Shown here: positions 5,228 to 5,647 of the stretch, one piece after another | Layout of the letters: each line of letters begins with the position of its first letter | Position numbering within the stretch: position 1 is the first letter of the stretch | Source: JANNHK01 sp034408875 | Lineage (GTDB): Bacteria; Actinomycetota; Acidimicrobiia; IMCC26256; PALSA-610 | Reading direction: 5' to 3' | Assembly: GCA_034408875.1 (NCBI GenBank) | Contig: JAWXCJ010000214.1 | Location: 1-5,647, forward strand | Length of the DNA stretch: 5,647 nucleotides | Translations under genes and position numbers: made by a program | The notes under the pieces: model-generated | Seen by the model: the letters and a program-made list of their open reading frames with translations, nothing else | Databases searched by the model: none | Told to the model about the DNA's origin: nothing

Positions 5228-5647
5228 CGCGCTTTCTTCTTCGCCTTCTGCGGTCGATCCTTGACGCGGTAGACGAAGCGGAGCCCCGACCACACGTCGT
5301 CGACCGCGCACACCTTGTTGTCGACCAAGCCGTGCGCGAGGCCGACCTCGCGCACGTGGTTCTCGGAGAGGTCGGTCGCGACGTTCGCGGTGCGTTTCGG
5401 CCACGCGATCCACAGTCCGCCCGCGGGGACGATCGCGCGGGAAAGCGCGTCGAAGCGGCGTTCGAGCTCGGCGCGGCGGGTCGCAAAGAAGACGACGACC
5501 TCGTGGTGACCGCGCGCCTGGGCTCGCAACGACACACCGTCGGGCAACGGATTAAGTGTCTTCTCGAATCCTTCGGGCGCGCGGACGAGTGCCACGCGGG
5601 CTCCGGCCTTGATGCCGAGCTTCTGGGGCAATGGTGTCCCGGAGTAA
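5224..5647 (-). CDS. DUF3052 family protein, 5' end beyond window
   Basis: A 140-residue visible portion of a small DUF3052 protein, a family of unknown function found mostly in actinobacteria. The frame stays open to the window edge and reads Y-S-G-T-P-L-P-Q-K-L-G-I-K-A-G from the edge inwards, which is the usual N-terminal motif of the family. The true start is therefore probably a few codons outside, and the TTG at 5631 is not needed. Further family marks are A-P-E-G-F, a D/E-V-V-V-F-F strand followed by R-A-E-L-E-R-R, then W-I-A-W-P-K-R and V-A-T-D-L-S-E-N-H-V-R-E-V-G-L, L-V-D-N-K-V-C-A-V-D-D-V-W-S-G-L near the end. The overall strand-helix layout resembles a small Rossmann-like fold (inference). 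The tail is very basic (K-A-K-K-K-A-R). Its TAG stop shares the bases CTAG with the opposite acetyltransferase stop. Confidence 0.85.
   Translation of the reverse strand, partial: YSGTPLPQKLGIKAGARVALVRAPEGFEKTLNPLPDGVSLRAQARGHHEVVVFFATRRAELERRFDALSRAIVPAGGLWIAWPKRTANVATDLSENHVREVGLAHGLVDNKVCAVDDVWSGLRFVYRVKDRPQKAKKKAR

Noticed and set aside
4415..5413. A 332-codon minus-strand open frame opposite the thioesterase and acetyltransferase
   Set aside because: It is antisense to two genes with clear family motifs and its own translation has no recognisable domain.

Overview
This is a GC-rich, almost gap-free stretch of bacterial chromosome, most likely from an actinobacterium. The evidence for that is the family mix: a mycothiol-dependent maleylpyruvate isomerase-type protein, a luciferase-like (F420-type) oxidoreductase, a DUF3052 protein and two TetR regulators, together with strong G/C bias at third codon positions and signs of leaderless starts. 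An uncultured Acidimicrobiia-like lineage would fit, but the sequence alone does not fix the taxon. I see no RNA gene, CRISPR array, insertion sequence or phage gene.

Layout: (1) 1-1520, plus strand: the 3' end of a luciferase-like oxidoreductase gene, coupled by a TGATG overlap to an alpha/beta hydrolase gene. (2) 1537-2180: a TetR regulator (TetR-A) with a good imperfect-palindrome operator just upstream and a probable leaderless start. (3) 2188-3608, minus strand: an SRAP (YedK/HMCES-type) abasic-site protein gene followed by an MDMPI-type mycothiol-dependent enzyme, also joined by TGATG. (4) 3609-3691: a compact divergent control region with a near-consensus promoter and a very clear TetR-type operator. 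(5) 3692-5227, plus strand: TetR-B, a PaaI-type hotdog thioesterase and a GNAT acetyltransferase, joined by one-base spacing and then an ATGA overlap. (6) 5224-5647, minus strand: a DUF3052 protein whose 5' end lies beyond the window; its stop codon overlaps the acetyltransferase stop in one CTAG.

Working picture: the TetR-B cassette looks like a self-regulated acyl-CoA-handling unit, since both enzymes belong to families that act on CoA thioesters. The oxidoreductase/hydrolase pair looks catabolic, with TetR-A as a possible local regulator. The SRAP protein is a DNA-damage housekeeping function. The most notable points are the thioesterase, which stops about 30-40 residues before the usual end of its fold exactly where the acetyltransferase begins, and the two operators, which share the same 14-bp core design. 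I did not find a clearly new defence or mobile system; most of the window is ordinary accessory metabolism and regulation.
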